64,000 nucleotides of DNA from Methylobacterium brachythecii (GCF_014196345.1 NZ_JACIDN010000005.1:124001-188000), one strand, 5' to 3'; positions 45,617-55,519 are shown, counted from the stretch's first letter. Made by a program: numbers and translations. The notes: generated by a model from the sequence alone, not told the origin.

Positions 45617-45904
45617 ATGTTCGAGCCGAACGAAGTCCTGCAGGTCCTCACCGGGCGAGGTCATGTCTCGGCGGAGGGGGTCGAGGCCGTGCGCGTACGT
45701 TACCGCGTCGTCGTCGAGCGACGCGAAGGCATCGTCGTGGCTTCCGGCACGCTCACGGGCAGCCATGCCAGCCTGATGCCGATCTGGCTCATTCCCGACT
45801 CGACCCTGCGCCTCAAGAACGGCCGGCGCATCGATATCTCGATCACCGACCTCGTCGGCGACATCGCCGAGTTCGAGAGCACGGGCCTCTTCTCTCCCAC
45901 GTAG
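45617..45904 (+). CDS. Small protein of unknown function
   Basis: A 95-residue, mostly beta-strand protein from ATG 45617. It contains a strand-rich core (VRVRYRVVVERREGIVVASGTLTGS, shown here in pieces: VRVRYRVVV and GIVVASGTL) and a second half LRLKNGRRIDISITDLVG. No family recognised. Codon use and composition look coding, but there is no clear ribosome site. It precedes the molybdenum hydroxylase genes by 98 bp; a link is not shown. Confidence 0.6.
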   Translation: MFEPNEVLQVLTGRGHVSAEGVEAVRVRYRVVVERREGIVVASGTLTGSHASLMPIWLIPDSTLRLKNGRRIDISITDLVGDIAEFESTGLFSPT

Positions 45905-46002
45905 CCGCCCCGTCGAACGACGTCGCCGCGCTTGACGCCAGCGGCGATCGGGCGAGACTGCCTGTCTGTATCAAGAATAATTCTGATCGGACGGAGGAGA
46001 GC

Positions 46003-46473
46003 ATGGGCCGGCCCCATTCCCTGACCATCAATGGACGCTCGCTCAGCGTGAGCCTGGACGACCCCGACACGCCGCTTCTCTACGTGCTGCGCAACGAGGT
46101 TGGCCTGCGAGGGCCGCGCTTCGGCTGCGGACTGGGCCAGTGCGGGGCCTGCACCATCCATGTCGACGGACAGGCCGTGCGCTCCTGCGTGACGCCGCTT
46201 TCCTCGCTGAAGCCCGAGGCGAAGATCGTTACCCTCGAAGGCCTCGGCACGCCGGAGGCGCCGCACCCAGTCCAGGCGGCTTTCGTCGAAGAGCAGGCCG
46301 CGCAGTGCGGCTATTGTATCAACGGCATGATCATGACCTCGGCGGCGTTCCTCAAGGACAAGCCGAAACCGAGTGAGGCCGAGATTCGCGAGGCCCTCGT
46401 CGGCAATCTCTGTCGATGCGGCACCCACGCCCGGATCGTACGCGCCGTCCAGCGCGCCGCGGCCAGTCTCTGA
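46003..46473 (+). CDS. (2Fe-2S)-binding subunit of a molybdenum hydroxylase
   Basis: A 156-residue subunit with two [2Fe-2S] clusters, like IorA of isoquinoline 1-oxidoreductase. The plant-type ferredoxin Cys set (GCGLGQCGACTIHV, RSC) and the second cluster set (CGYCINGM, NLCRCGTH) are complete. GGAGGAGA at 45993-46000 supports ATG 46003. It passes electrons from the molybdenum subunit to an acceptor, and its gene is 13 nt before the large subunit gene, so the two are an operon. No FAD subunit gene is nearby, so the enzyme is the two-component type, and the electron acceptor is unknown. Confidence 0.93.
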   Translation: MGRPHSLTINGRSLSVSLDDPDTPLLYVLRNEVGLRGPRFGCGLGQCGACTIHVDGQAVRSCVTPLSSLKPEAKIVTLEGLGTPEAPHPVQAAFVEEQAAQCGYCINGMIMTSAAFLKDKPKPSEAEIREALVGNLCRCGTHARIVRAVQRAAASL

Positions 46474-46486
46474 GCGGGAGGGGAAC

Positions 46487-48703
46487 ATGCCAACCACCCA
46501 GCTCTCCCGCCGCAGCATCCTCCAAGGGGGGGCCATCGTCGTCGGCTTCTCGCTGAGCCGCGCGCTGCCCGCTGCTGCCGCCTCCGGCACCGCGCCCTCG
46601 AAGCCGGTCGCGCTCGATCAGGTCGATAGCTACCTCTCCCTGGAACGCGACGGCTCGGCCATCGTCTATTCCGGCAAGGTCGATCTCGGCACCGGCGTCC
46701 AGACCGCACTGACCCAGATGGCGGCCGACGAGCTCGACCTGCCGCTCGCCCGCGTCCGCGTGATCCAGGGCGACACCGCCCTGACGCCGGACCAGGGGCC
46801 GACCTATGGCAGCCTCTCGATCCAGAACGGTGGCACACAGATCCGCGCCGCCGCCGCGACCGCCCGGCGGCAGCTTGTCCAGCTCGCGTCCGAGCGGCTC
46901 GGCACGCCGGTCGATGCCCTCGTCACCAAGGATGGCCGCGTGGTGCCCACCGCAGGCGGAGAGGGGATCGCGTATGCCGACCTGCTCAAGGACGGCCATT
47001 TCTCGCTGAAGCTCGACAAAGACGCGCCGAGCAAGAACCCCGACACGTTCACATTCGTCGGCAAGCCGGTGGCGCGCCTCGATATCCCGGCCAAGATCTA
47101 CGCCAGCTTCACCTACATGCAGGACGTGACGCTGCCGGGCATGCTGCACGGCCGGGTGATCCGCCCCCCGGCCATCGAGGCGCGGCTGACGGGCGTTGAC
47201 GAGGCCTCGGTCGCCGGCATTCCCGGCCTCGTGAAAGTGGTGCGCGAGGGCGACTTTTTGGGCGTCGTCGCCACGAACGAGTGGGCTGCGATCAAGGCAG
47301 CCGAGAAGCTTTCGGCGACATGGTCCAAGGCCGAGACCCTACCAGAGCAGAGCCGGCTCTGGGAGCATGTCCGCGCCACGCCGGTGGTGAAGGAGGACGT
47401 CACATCCAACGTCGGCGACGCGGATGGAGCCATGACCGGGGCCGCCCGCACGCTGAAGGCGACCTACGACTTCGCGATCCACACCCACGGCTCGATCGGA
47501 CCGTCCTGCGCGGTGGCGCAGCCCGAGGGCGACGCGCTCACCGTGTGGACCGCCTCGCAGATGACCCACGCTCTGCGCACGCAGCTCTCGGCGATGTTCT
47601 CGCTGCCGCCGGAAAAGGTGCGCTGCATCTATGTCGAGGGCTCGGGTTGCTACGGCCGCAACGGCCACGAGGATGCCGCAGCCGACGCCGCCATCCTGGC
47701 TCGCGCCGTCGGCAAACCGGTGCGGGTGCAATGGTCGCGCGCCGACGAGCATGGCTGGGACCCCAAGGGACCGCCGACCCTGATCGATCTCGCGGCAGGA
47801 CTCGACGACAAGGGAGCGGTGACGGCCTGGTCCTCGCAGTTCCATATCCCGAATGGCGCCGCCGGCAGCGTGCCGCTGGTGGCGGCAACGCTCGCCAGGC
47901 TGCCGCACGAGACGGCGCTCGCGCCGGGCAACATCGTCCACAATTCAGCGATCCCCTACGGCTTCCCGAACGTGAAGACCGTCTGCCGCCGCCTCGCGAC
48001 GACGCCGCTGCGACCGTCCTGGATCCGGACGCCGGGACGCATGCAGAACACCTTCGCCAACGAGGCCTTCGTCGATGAATGTGCGGCGGCGGCCGGCATC
48101 GATCCGATGGAATACCGGGTACGGTCGCTGAACGATCCGCGCGGCATCGAGATTCTCAAGCGCTTGGCGACGCTCGCGAAATGGGAGAGCCGGCCCTCGC
48201 CGCAAGGCGAGGCGAAGGATGCGGGCGGCGGCGTCCAGACCGGTCGCGGCTTGTCCTACGTCAAGTACGAACTCTACCGGACCTACGTCGCCGCGGTGGC
48301 CGAGGTCGAGGTCGAGCGCAGTTCCGGGATGATCCGCGCCAAAAGGGTCTTCGTGGTCCAGGATTGCGGGCAGATCATCAATCCGGACGGGGTGCGCAGC
48401 CAGATCGAGGGCAACGTCATCCAGACCGTGAGCCGCGTGCTCAAGGAGGAGGTGATGTTCGACCGCTCGCGGGTCACGAGCATCGACTGGGCGAACTATC
48501 CGATCCTGACCTTCCCGGAGGTGCCGGAGATCGTAATGGAGTTGATCGACCGCCCCCGCGACAAGCCCTGGGGCGCCGGCGAACCCTCGGCCGCCGTGAT
48601 CCCGGCCGCCATCTCCAATGCCGTCTACGACGCCATCGGCCTCCGCCTGCGCTCGGTGCCGTTCACGCCGGAGAAGGTGAAGACGGCGCTCCAGCGCACC
48701 TGA
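46487..48703 (+). CDS. Molybdopterin-binding subunit of a xanthine-dehydrogenase-family hydroxylase (IorB type)
   Basis: A 738-residue molybdenum subunit. It begins with a Tat signal (SRRSILQGG, R8-R9, hydrophobic segment after), so the folded holoenzyme is exported. The structure follows the IorB/aldehyde-oxidase type with GSGCYGRNG, and the catalytic Glu is E699 in GAGEPS. GGGAGGGGAAC precedes ATG 46487. It pairs with the (2Fe-2S) subunit upstream, which lacks its own signal and must travel with it. The family oxidises N-heterocycles or aldehydes; the substrate is not known. A tatABC set lies in the same window at 58-60 kb. Confidence 0.92.
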   Translation: MPTTQLSRRSILQGGAIVVGFSLSRALPAAAASGTAPSKPVALDQVDSYLSLERDGSAIVYSGKVDLGTGVQTALTQMAADELDLPLARVRVIQGDTALTPDQGPTYGSLSIQNGGTQIRAAAATARRQLVQLASERLGTPVDALVTKDGRVVPTAGGEGIAYADLLKDGHFSLKLDKDAPSKNPDTFTFVGKPVARLDIPAKIYASFTYMQDVTLPGMLHGRVIRPPAIEARLTGVDEASVAGIPGLVKVVREGDFLGVVATNEWAAIKAAEKLSATWSKAETLPEQSRLWEHVRATPVVKEDVTSNVGDADGAMTGAARTLKATYDFAIHTHGSIGPSCAVAQPEGDALTVWTASQMTHALRTQLSAMFSLPPEKVRCIYVEGSGCYGRNGHEDAAADAAILARAVGKPVRVQWSRADEHGWDPKGPPTLIDLAAGLDDKGAVTAWSSQFHIPNGAAGSVPLVAATLARLPHETALAPGNIVHNSAIPYGFPNVKTVCRRLATTPLRPSWIRTPGRMQNTFANEAFVDECAAAAGIDPMEYRVRSLNDPRGIEILKRLATLAKWESRPSPQGEAKDAGGGVQTGRGLSYVKYELYRTYVAAVAEVEVERSSGMIRAKRVFVVQDCGQIINPDGVRSQIEGNVIQTVSRVLKEEVMFDRSRVTSIDWANYPILTFPEVPEIVMELIDRPRDKPWGAGEPSAAVIPAAISNAVYDAIGLRLRSVPFTPEKVKTALQRT

Positions 48704-48711
48704 CGGGCGCC

Positions 48712-50562
48712 TCACTCCGCCGTGGCGTTGACCTCGAGCTTGTCGAGCACGGCGCCGGGACTCGTCGCCGTGCTGAAATCGACGACGCCGAGGCCGGAAT
48801 CGCCCTTCGCCTTGGCGCTGATCGAGAGCGTGCCGGGTTTCGCCGCGAACTTGCCCATGGCGGCGCCGATGGCCTTGGCCGCCGGCGAATTGCCGAGGAT
48901 CACCGGGATGCCGATCAGGCAGGCGGTGACGTATTCCTTGCGCAACTCGTCCGGCTTGAGGCTCAGCGACTTCGAAGTAGCGTCAATGAAGCGGTCGTAG
49001 AGCCCGCCATTCTCGACCTTGAGGTCGAGCGTCTTTGCCGTGGCAGAGAGCATGGCGAAGCCAGAGGTGGCGGCGTCCGGATCGAAGATCTCGGGGCCGA
49101 TGCCGCCGAGCGTCGCGTTGAGGTGCAGGGTGCCCATGTCCTTGCCCGAAACCGAGACCTCGCGCAGCGAAAGTTCCTTCGCGCTCTCGTTCCAGGTGGA
49201 ATCGGCCACGATGTTCAGGTCGAGGTCGCGGTAGCCGTAGAGGCCGAGCGAGCCGAGGACGGGGAAACCAGAGACCGCCGAGGCCGGCATGGTCAGGCCC
49301 GAGAGCGACAGCCGGCTTGCCGTGGGCACGCCATCCTTCGGCGGTCCGAAGGTCATGCTCGCGTCGCGCAGGCCGACATGCACCGTCCCGCCGGCCGGCT
49401 TGGCGAGGGGGTCGGCGGCCGATGCCTTGTGTCCCGGTGCTTCGTCAGTCGGAACATCGACGCTCAAGCCGGACAGCAGCAGAGTGCCGATCAACGGGGT
49501 GAGCCGGCGCATGTCGGCATCCGACACGGTTGCGGCATCGCCGGGCTTCGACAGCCGTCGCAGGGTGGCGATGGTCGGCTCCAGGGAGAAGCCGCTCAGC
49601 GAGAGCTTGGCGATCGTCGAACGGGTGCCGGTGCCGGCGAAGCTGATGCCGCTCAACGAGATCCCGGCATCGGCTCCCGCGGACGCGTAGGCGAGCCGGG
49701 CGACGGCGAGATCGATCGGCTTGTCGCCCTTGGCGTCCTGCACCCGCAGCCCGGTCGCCTCCATGCTGCCGACGGACACGGCCTCGATCAGGTCCGCCGC
49801 GTTGCCGGCGGCCTTCGCGCGCCCGGCCGCGTCGCCATTCGTGAGGTCGAGACCCTTGAAGGCGTCGAAGGCGCCGTTCCAGGTCGTGGGAACCTGGCGG
49901 CCTGAGAAATCGCGACCGGCGAGACGGGCGAAGCTCACCTGCACGCCGCGCTCGTCCTTGAAGGCGATGTTTTCGACCGAGAAGCCCGCATAGAGCCGCT
50001 GCCAGGGCCCCTTGCCGTCGCCCGGTTCCGTGGAGAGGCGGGCGAGCGCCGTAAGATCGACATCCTCGGCCCGGACCCGACCGTAGGACCCGTCGCCGTT
50101 GGTGGACCTGCCCTCCGCCGACCCTGCGACGGTGATGGCTGCACCGGCCGAGGTCAGTTCGGCGATGCGCCCGGCATGGACGCCGCGTGCGATGACGTCG
50201 CGGTATGTCGCGGTCTGGCGCATGCCGCCATTCGTCTGCTCGATGCGCAGCTCGGGAATGGCGAGGCTTCCGGCATCGAGCCGGGCGAGGCGGGTTGCCC
50301 AGGGCTCCTTGCCGTCTGCCTTGAGGATGGCGAGGAGGTCGTCCTTCGACAGGCGCGTGCCGCTCGCCGTCAGCTGCGCCGCCGTCGCCCGTGTGCCGCC
50401 GAAGGTCAGCACCACGTCGTTCAGCGTCACGTCCTGGACCGCGGAGGGCGCCTCCTGGGCCTCGGCCGGGGCCACCGCCGGCAACATGCCCAGCAAGCCG
50501 AGGCTGCAGACCGACGCGAGCACCGCCTGCCTGAGGCCGCGGCGACCGGAGGATGGAATCAT
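48712..50562 (-). CDS. Large exported protein of unknown function
   Basis: A 616-residue exported protein from ATG 50562. A signal peptide with a 20-residue core (LRQAVLASVCSLGLLGML) ends near AEAQ37. The mature part is rich in beta-strand, Ala, Ser and Gly, with recurring blocks such as DVTLNDVVLTFGG, LARLSTEPGDG and LSLSGF/LSLSGLT that suggest repeated modules. Towards the end are a PAAKAIGAAMGKFAAKPGTL block and two cysteines earlier in the sequence (one in the signal, one in YVTACLIG). I recognise no family; AsmA-like or outer-membrane surface function is a guess. It converges with the molybdenum hydroxylase gene with 8 bp between the stops. Upstream, in front of erpA, is a short repeat. 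Confidence 0.75.
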   Translation of the reverse strand: MIPSSGRRGLRQAVLASVCSLGLLGMLPAVAPAEAQEAPSAVQDVTLNDVVLTFGGTRATAAQLTASGTRLSKDDLLAILKADGKEPWATRLARLDAGSLAIPELRIEQTNGGMRQTATYRDVIARGVHAGRIAELTSAGAAITVAGSAEGRSTNGDGSYGRVRAEDVDLTALARLSTEPGDGKGPWQRLYAGFSVENIAFKDERGVQVSFARLAGRDFSGRQVPTTWNGAFDAFKGLDLTNGDAAGRAKAAGNAADLIEAVSVGSMEATGLRVQDAKGDKPIDLAVARLAYASAGADAGISLSGISFAGTGTRSTIAKLSLSGFSLEPTIATLRRLSKPGDAATVSDADMRRLTPLIGTLLLSGLSVDVPTDEAPGHKASAADPLAKPAGGTVHVGLRDASMTFGPPKDGVPTASRLSLSGLTMPASAVSGFPVLGSLGLYGYRDLDLNIVADSTWNESAKELSLREVSVSGKDMGTLHLNATLGGIGPEIFDPDAATSGFAMLSATAKTLDLKVENGGLYDRFIDATSKSLSLKPDELRKEYVTACLIGIPVILGNSPAAKAIGAAMGKFAAKPGTLSISAKAKGDSGLGVVDFSTATSPGAVLDKLEVNATAE

Positions 50563-50696
50563 GGCGTGGCCCGGAAAGCTGGATCGCGAGGAACATGCAG
50601 TCCATCGCGGCCCGCTCGCACGGGCGCCATGCACTGCCGCAGAACGCTAAAGCAGGCAATTGCGCCGATGACACGGCAAGGCTTCGGTCTCCAAAT

Positions 50697-50735
50697 CGTC
50701 ATTCCGGAAGCGCGAATTCGCGGCCCCGGAACGAC
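50697..50735. repeat. Single degenerate copy of the CGTCATTCCGG repeat
   Basis: CGTCATTCCGG at 50697 and CGGCCCCGGAACGAC ending at 50735 form a short imperfect hairpin. It matches the arms of the repeats at 59931, 60134 and 62350 but is only about 39 nt long. Confidence 0.55.
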
Positions 50736-50758
50736 CGACCCGGACGAAAGCGGGGGGT

Positions 50759-51085
50759 TCAGAGCGAGAACGACGTCCCGCAGCCGCAGGACGAGGTCGC
50801 CTGCGGGTTCTCGATCTTGAAGGACTGGCCGATCAGGTCGTTGGCGAAGTCGATGACGGACCCGCCCATGTACTCGATCGAGACCGGGTCGACGAGGACG
50901 ATGGCACCGTCCTTCTCGATCACCAGATCCTCCTCGGTACGGATCTGCTCGATGTCGAAGGCATAGGAGAAGCCCGAGCAGCCGCCTCCGTTGACGCTGA
51001 TGCGCAGGGAGCTGCCGGGCGGCTCCTGGCTCATGATCTCATTGATGCGCTTGGCAGCGCGGGCGGTCAGCTGGATATCGGTCAT
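50759..51085 (-). CDS. erpA: Iron-sulfur cluster insertion protein ErpA
   Basis: A 108-residue A-type Fe-S carrier. The three conserved cysteines are C36 (GGGCSGF), C100 and C102 (SSCGCG). The opening [19 protein letters not shown] is typical. ATG 51085 is preferred over longer upstream starts, which are not conserved. It delivers Fe-S clusters to target proteins and is usually essential in proteobacteria. It is divergent from dgt, a pairing I recall as common in Rhizobiales. Confidence 0.95.
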   Translation of the reverse strand: MTDIQLTARAAKRINEIMSQEPPGSSLRISVNGGGCSGFSYAFDIEQIRTEEDLVIEKDGAIVLVDPVSIEYMGGSVIDFANDLIGQSFKIENPQATSSCGCGTSFSL

Positions 51086-51222
51086 GGCGAGCTCGGCTTG
51101 ATTGCTCGATCCCTCCCGAGAAACCCGGGCGGAGCCCGATTGCCGGAGGAGACTTGACGACAAGATATGGAGTACGCCGACGCACCGCAACGCGGCACCG
51201 TCAGCATGCGGTGCGGCACGCA

Positions 51223-52500
51223 ATGGCGAAGACCTTGGCGCAGGACCATTCGACGAGACGTCCGGGCGATCGCTGGAGAGCGGTCTACGCCACCGATCCG
51301 GCGGCCACGCGCGGGCGCCTGCTTCCGGAACCGTCATCGCCCACGCGCAGCGACTTCCAGCGCGACCGCGATCGCATCATCCACTCCACCGCCTTCAGGC
51401 GGCTGAAGCACAAGACCCAGGTCTTCGTGCATCACGAGGGCGATCATTATCGGACGCGCCTGACCCACACGCTGGAGGTCAGCCAGATCGCCCGCGCGCT
51501 CGCCCGGGCTCTCGGGCTCGACGAGGATCTCTCCGAGGCGCTCGCCCTCTCGCACGATCTCGGCCACACCTGTTTCGGCCATACCGGCGAGGACGCGCTC
51601 GATGCCTGCATGGCGACCTATGGCGGCTTCGACCACAACGCCCAGACCTTGCGCATCGTCACGCGCCTCGAACGGCGCTACGCCGAATTCGACGGCCTGA
51701 ACCTTAGCTGGGAGACCCTCGAAGGGCTGGTCAAGCATAACGGGCCGCTGCTCGAAGAGTCCGGCGCCCCGACGCCGCGATATCGCCGAACCGGGATCGC
51801 GGCTGCGATCCTCGAATACAATGCGCTGAACGATCTCGAACTCGCCCGCTATGCCGGGCCGGAGGCGCAGGCCGCGGCGCTCGCCGACGACATCGCCTAC
51901 GATTCGCACGATCTCGACGACGGCTTGCGGGCCGGTCTGTTCGAGCTGGGCGAGTTGCGCACGGTGCCGTTCCTGCGCGATCTCCTGGACGAGATCGACC
52001 AGCGCCATCCCGGGCTCGAAGCCTCGAGAAAGATCCACGAACTGGCGCGACGGGTCATCACGCGCTTTGTCGAGGATCTGATCGTCGAGAGCGAGGGGCG
52101 GCTCGAGAGGCTGCAGCCGCAATGCGTCGAGGATATCCGGGCGGCCTCCGGCCCCGTGATCGCCTTCTCGGAGCGGATCGCGGAGGCGGATAGCCAGATC
52201 AAGGCGTTCCTGTTCGCGCGGATGTACCGCAATCCCGAGGTGGTCGAGGTTCGCGCCAAGGCCAGCGCCATCGTCGCCGACCTGTTCTCGGCCTTCGTCG
52301 CCGATCCGTCGCGGATGCCGGCGGAATGGTGCGCGGGCCTCGATGGCGCAGATGAGGGGCGGCGTGCCCGGCGGATCGCCGACTACATCGCCGGGATGAC
52401 CGACACCTACGCCGTGCGCGAGCACGGCAAGTTCCATCCGACCACGCCGAACCTGCACTGGCACGCTGCGGATCGTGGCCTGCCCCTTGCGGAGCCTTGA
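51223..52500 (+). CDS. dgt: Deoxyguanosinetriphosphate triphosphohydrolase-like protein
   Basis: A 425-residue HD-domain dNTP triphosphohydrolase of the dgt-like (type 2) subfamily. The HD motif is H82 (RLTHTLEV) and H111-D112 ([15 protein letters not shown]). The start of the family, [16 protein letters not shown], supports ATG 51223; a TTG at 51154 would add 23 unlikely residues. It hydrolyses dNTPs to nucleosides and triphosphate and helps control the dNTP pool; some relatives act in phage defence, but no defence genes are near. It ends 39 bp before the Gly/Tyr-rich gene, which converges with it. Confidence 0.95.
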   Translation: MAKTLAQDHSTRRPGDRWRAVYATDPAATRGRLLPEPSSPTRSDFQRDRDRIIHSTAFRRLKHKTQVFVHHEGDHYRTRLTHTLEVSQIARALARALGLDEDLSEALALSHDLGHTCFGHTGEDALDACMATYGGFDHNAQTLRIVTRLERRYAEFDGLNLSWETLEGLVKHNGPLLEESGAPTPRYRRTGIAAAILEYNALNDLELARYAGPEAQAAALADDIAYDSHDLDDGLRAGLFELGELRTVPFLRDLLDEIDQRHPGLEASRKIHELARRVITRFVEDLIVESEGRLERLQPQCVEDIRAASGPVIAFSERIAEADSQIKAFLFARMYRNPEVVEVRAKASAIVADLFSAFVADPSRMPAEWCAGLDGADEGRRARRIADYIAGMTDTYAVREHGKFHPTTPNLHWHAADRGLPLAEP

Positions 52501-52507
52501 GAAACGT

Positions 52508-52530
52508 CGGGGCGGACCAGGTCCGCCCCG
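52508..52530. terminator. Hairpin between dgt and the Gly/Tyr-rich gene
   Basis: CGGGGCGGAC (52508-52517) and GTCCGCCCCG (52521-52530) form a perfect 10-bp stem with a 3-nt loop, 7 nt after the dgt stop and between convergent genes. No U-run on either strand is present. It is a probable bidirectional stop. Confidence 0.6.
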
Positions 52531-52539
52531 ATACGCGTG

Positions 52540-53064
52540 TCAGTAGCCGCCGCAGGGCGAGCGATAGGCGTAGCTGTAGCTGCAATGGCCGCAACCGCCG
52601 TAGCTCACGCTCGGCACGTAGCTTGCGCCGCAACCACCACCGTAGCCGTAGCCGTAGCCGGTCGGAGCATAGCCGCCATAGCCGTAGGACGAACCATAGC
52701 CGTAGGAAGAGCCATAACCGTAGCCACCGTAGCCGTAGCCGCCATAGGCGCCGGCCGTCGCGAGGCCGAGACCCAGGCCGATCCCGGCACCGGCGAGACC
52801 GTAGCCGAGGCCACGACCATAGCCGTAGCCGTATCCGCGACCGTATCCACGACCGCCGTAGAAGCCGCGATGGCCCGCGAAACCGCGACCATAGCCACCG
52901 AAGCCGCCGCGATGCCCGACGAATCCACCGTGATGGCCACCGAAACCGCCGCGTCCATAACCACCGTGACCGAAGCCGCCACGTCCGAAGCCGCCCGCAT
53001 CGGCCGTCGCCGGCACGAGCGTCAGGGCAGCGAGCGCTGCGCCCGCAACAAGAATAGCCTTCAT
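52540..53064 (-). CDS. Gly/Tyr-rich low-complexity secreted protein
   Basis: A 174-residue exported protein. The signal peptide ends near ATADA23. The mature part is almost entirely GG-x, GYG and HGG repeats (about 24-150: GRGGFGHGG, GFGGHHGGFVGH, YGYGYGRGLGYG, GYGSSYGYG) and ends with four Cys in CGASY...CGHCSYSY and CGGY. Similar genes of Methylobacterium and other Rhizobiales are annotated only as hypothetical. GGGAG at about 53070 supports ATG 53064. Metal or surface binding via His and Cys is possible but only inferred. Confidence 0.75.
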   Translation of the reverse strand: MKAILVAGAALAALTLVPATADAGGFGRGGFGHGGYGRGGFGGHHGGFVGHRGGFGGYGRGFAGHRGFYGGRGYGRGYGYGYGRGLGYGLAGAGIGLGLGLATAGAYGGYGYGGYGYGSSYGYGSSYGYGGYAPTGYGYGYGGGCGASYVPSVSYGGCGHCSYSYAYRSPCGGY

Positions 53065-53203
53065 CGAAAACTCCCGGGATCGAACAGATCGCCCGGTCTG
53101 ATCAGGGCTATCGCCGGCGCCCATCTTCAACGCGGCGCTCTACTGAGATGCCGACTCATCCCCGGTGAAGCGAGGTCATGATGAATATCGAAAGGCGCAG
53201 ATC

Positions 53204-53683
53204 ATGAGCGGACAGGACCGTCCGGACCGCAAGACACGAGCGGACTTTGCCCATTTCCGGTCGATTACGACGCGCTGGGCCGACAACGACGTCTACGGCC
53301 ATGTGAACAACGTCGTGTACTACTCGTTCTTCGACACGGTCGCGGCGGGCTATCACGTCGAGACCGGCCTGCTCGACGTCGAGCGCAGCCCGGTCATCGG
53401 GCTCGTCGTCGAGACCGGCTGCCGATACTTCGCGTCGATCGCTTTTCCTGACCGCGTCGAGGCGGGTTTGCGCGTGGCGCATCTCGGCCGGTCGAGCGTG
53501 CGCTACGAGATCGGCATCTTTCGCGGTGACGACGACGAGGTTTCCGCTCAGGGCCACTTCGTCCACGTCCATGTCGATCGGGAGACCCGTCGCCCGGTCC
53601 CGCTCCCCGACGATTGGCGCGAGCGACTGGCGAGCCTCGTCATGTCGGGCCGGGAAGGGACCGAGGCCGCCCGTTCTCCGTGA
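53204..53683 (+). CDS. Hotdog-fold acyl-CoA thioesterase
   Basis: A 159-residue thioesterase of the 4-hydroxybenzoyl-CoA/YbgC type. The active-site motif is TRWADNDVYGHVNNVVYY, in which the Asp and the GHVNN segment are typical. It hydrolyses an acyl-CoA; the acyl group is unknown. ATG 53204 was preferred; an upstream in-frame start at 53165 adds 13 basic residues. It is 78 nt before argS. Confidence 0.9.
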   Translation: MSGQDRPDRKTRADFAHFRSITTRWADNDVYGHVNNVVYYSFFDTVAAGYHVETGLLDVERSPVIGLVVETGCRYFASIAFPDRVEAGLRVAHLGRSSVRYEIGIFRGDDDEVSAQGHFVHVHVDRETRRPVPLPDDWRERLASLVMSGREGTEAARSP

Positions 53684-53761
53684 CACCCCGAACGCGCATT
53701 GCTATGCCGCCGCGCTGAGACAGGCGGCCATCGCTCGGCCGCACCAGCGGACATCGACTTC

Positions 53762-55519
53762 ATGAACATCTTTGCCCAGTTCGAGGCGCGCGTGCGCGAG
53801 GCCCTCGAAGCCCTCGTCCGGTCCGGCAAGCTGCCCGAGGGGCTCGACTTTTCCCGCGTCGTGGTCGAGCCGCCGCGCGATCCCTCCCATGGCGATCTCG
53901 CCACCAACGCCGCCCTGGTGCTCGCCAAGGAGGCCAAGGCCAATCCGAAGGCGCTGGGCGAAGCCCTGGCCGAAGAGCTGCGCGGCGATCCGCGCGTCAC
54001 CGAGGCGAGCGTCGCCGGCCCCGGCTTCATCAACCTGCGGCTGGTCCCGGACGTCTTCCACGATGTGGTGCGCGCCGCGCTCACCGACGCGGAATTCGGC
54101 CAGGCAAAGCTGCCGGGCGGCCCCGTCAACATCGAGTACGTCTCGGCGAACCCGACCGGGCCGATGCATGTCGGCCATGGCCGCGGCGCGGTGTTCGGCG
54201 ATGCGCTGGCCAGCCTGCTGGTCGCGGCCGGGCGCAAGGTCACCCGCGAATACTACATCAACGATGCCGGCGCGCAGGTCGACGTGCTCGCCCGCTCCGC
54301 CTACCTGCGCTATCGCGAGGCACTGGGCGAGGAGATCGGCGCGATCCCCGAGGGTCTGTATCCGGGCGATTACCTGAAACCCGTCGGTCTTCAGCTCTGC
54401 CACGAGCACGGCCGCGACCTGCTCGACATGCCCGAGCACGAATGGCTGCCGATTGTCCGCGAAGCGGCGATCCAGGCGATGATGGCGATGATCCGCGACG
54501 ACCTCGCCGCCATCGGCATCCGCCACGACGTCTTCTTCTCCGAGCGCACGCTGCAAGGCGCGAACGGCGGCAAGGTCGCCGAGTTACTCGAAGAGCTGCG
54601 CGCCAAGGGCCTCGTCTACGAGGGCCGCCTGCCACCGCCGAAGGGCCAGCTTCCCGAGGATTGGGAAGACCGCGAACAGACGCTGTTCCGGGCCACACAG
54701 TTCGGCGACGACGTCGACCGGCCGCTGCTGAAGTCGGACGGCAGCTTCACCTACTTCGCCTCCGACATCGCCTATCACCGCGAAAAATGGCTCGCCGGCG
54801 CCTCGGAACTAATCGACGTGCTCGGCGCCGATCATGGTGGCTACGTCAAGCGCATGCAGGCGGCAGTAAAAGCCGTCAGCGACGGCCGAGCCGTACTCGA
54901 CGTGAAGTTGTGTCAGCTCGTGCGGCTTCTGCGTGCCGGCGAGCCGGTGAAGATGTCGAAGCGTTCGGGCGAGTTCGTGACCCTGCGCGAGGTCATCGAC
55001 GAGGTCGGCCGCGACGCGATTCGCTTCATGATGCTCTACCGGAAGAACGACGCGACGCTGGACTTCGACCTCGCCAAGGTCGTCGAGAAGTCAAAGGACA
55101 ACCCGGTCTTCTACGTCCAGTACGGCCACGCCCGCTGCTTTTCCGTGCGGCGGCAGGCACTTGAGGCGTTCCCCAGCGAAGATCTGTCGAAAGCTTCGCT
55201 GGCATCCGATGCGGACCTCTCGATCCTCACCGATCCGGGGGAAATCGACATGATGCGGCTGATCGCCCAGTATCCGCGCGTGCTGGAATCAGCGGCCGTT
55301 GCTCACGAACCACATCGAATCGCGTTCCATCTCTATGAAACCGCCAGTTCGCTGCATAGTTTTTGGAATAAGGGCAAAGACTTGCCGCAATTACGGATTG
55401 TTAATCCAACCGACCGAAAGTCCACCCGTGCCCGTTTGGCCCTCGTGGAAGCCCTTGGTGGCGTCCTGGCCTCTGGGCTTGCGGTTCTGGGTGTCACCGC
55501 ACCGGACGAAATGCGGTGA
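53762..55519 (+). CDS. argS: Arginyl-tRNA synthetase
   Basis: A 585-residue class I synthetase. The HIGH-type motif is H136-VGH (PMHVGHGRG), the KMSKS-type motif is K397-MSKR, and the N-terminal additional domain opens with [19 protein letters not shown] 53762 is the natural start. The C-terminal DALR anticodon-binding domain (about 470-585) is present. The last 80 codons or so (about 55280-55440) are less GC-rich than the rest of the gene (for instance TTTTTGGAATAAGGGC near 55360). It is followed by a SPOR protein and nagZ. Confidence 0.97.
   Translation: MNIFAQFEARVREALEALVRSGKLPEGLDFSRVVVEPPRDPSHGDLATNAALVLAKEAKANPKALGEALAEELRGDPRVTEASVAGPGFINLRLVPDVFHDVVRAALTDAEFGQAKLPGGPVNIEYVSANPTGPMHVGHGRGAVFGDALASLLVAAGRKVTREYYINDAGAQVDVLARSAYLRYREALGEEIGAIPEGLYPGDYLKPVGLQLCHEHGRDLLDMPEHEWLPIVREAAIQAMMAMIRDDLAAIGIRHDVFFSERTLQGANGGKVAELLEELRAKGLVYEGRLPPPKGQLPEDWEDREQTLFRATQFGDDVDRPLLKSDGSFTYFASDIAYHREKWLAGASELIDVLGADHGGYVKRMQAAVKAVSDGRAVLDVKLCQLVRLLRAGEPVKMSKRSGEFVTLREVIDEVGRDAIRFMMLYRKNDATLDFDLAKVVEKSKDNPVFYVQYGHARCFSVRRQALEAFPSEDLSKASLASDADLSILTDPGEIDMMRLIAQYPRVLESAAVAHEPHRIAFHLYETASSLHSFWNKGKDLPQLRIVNPTDRKSTRARLALVEALGGVLASGLAVLGVTAPDEMR

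Noticed and set aside
51223..52500. A phage-defence role for the dGTPase-like gene
   Set aside because: No defence genes nearby; erpA and dgt are a common housekeeping pair.
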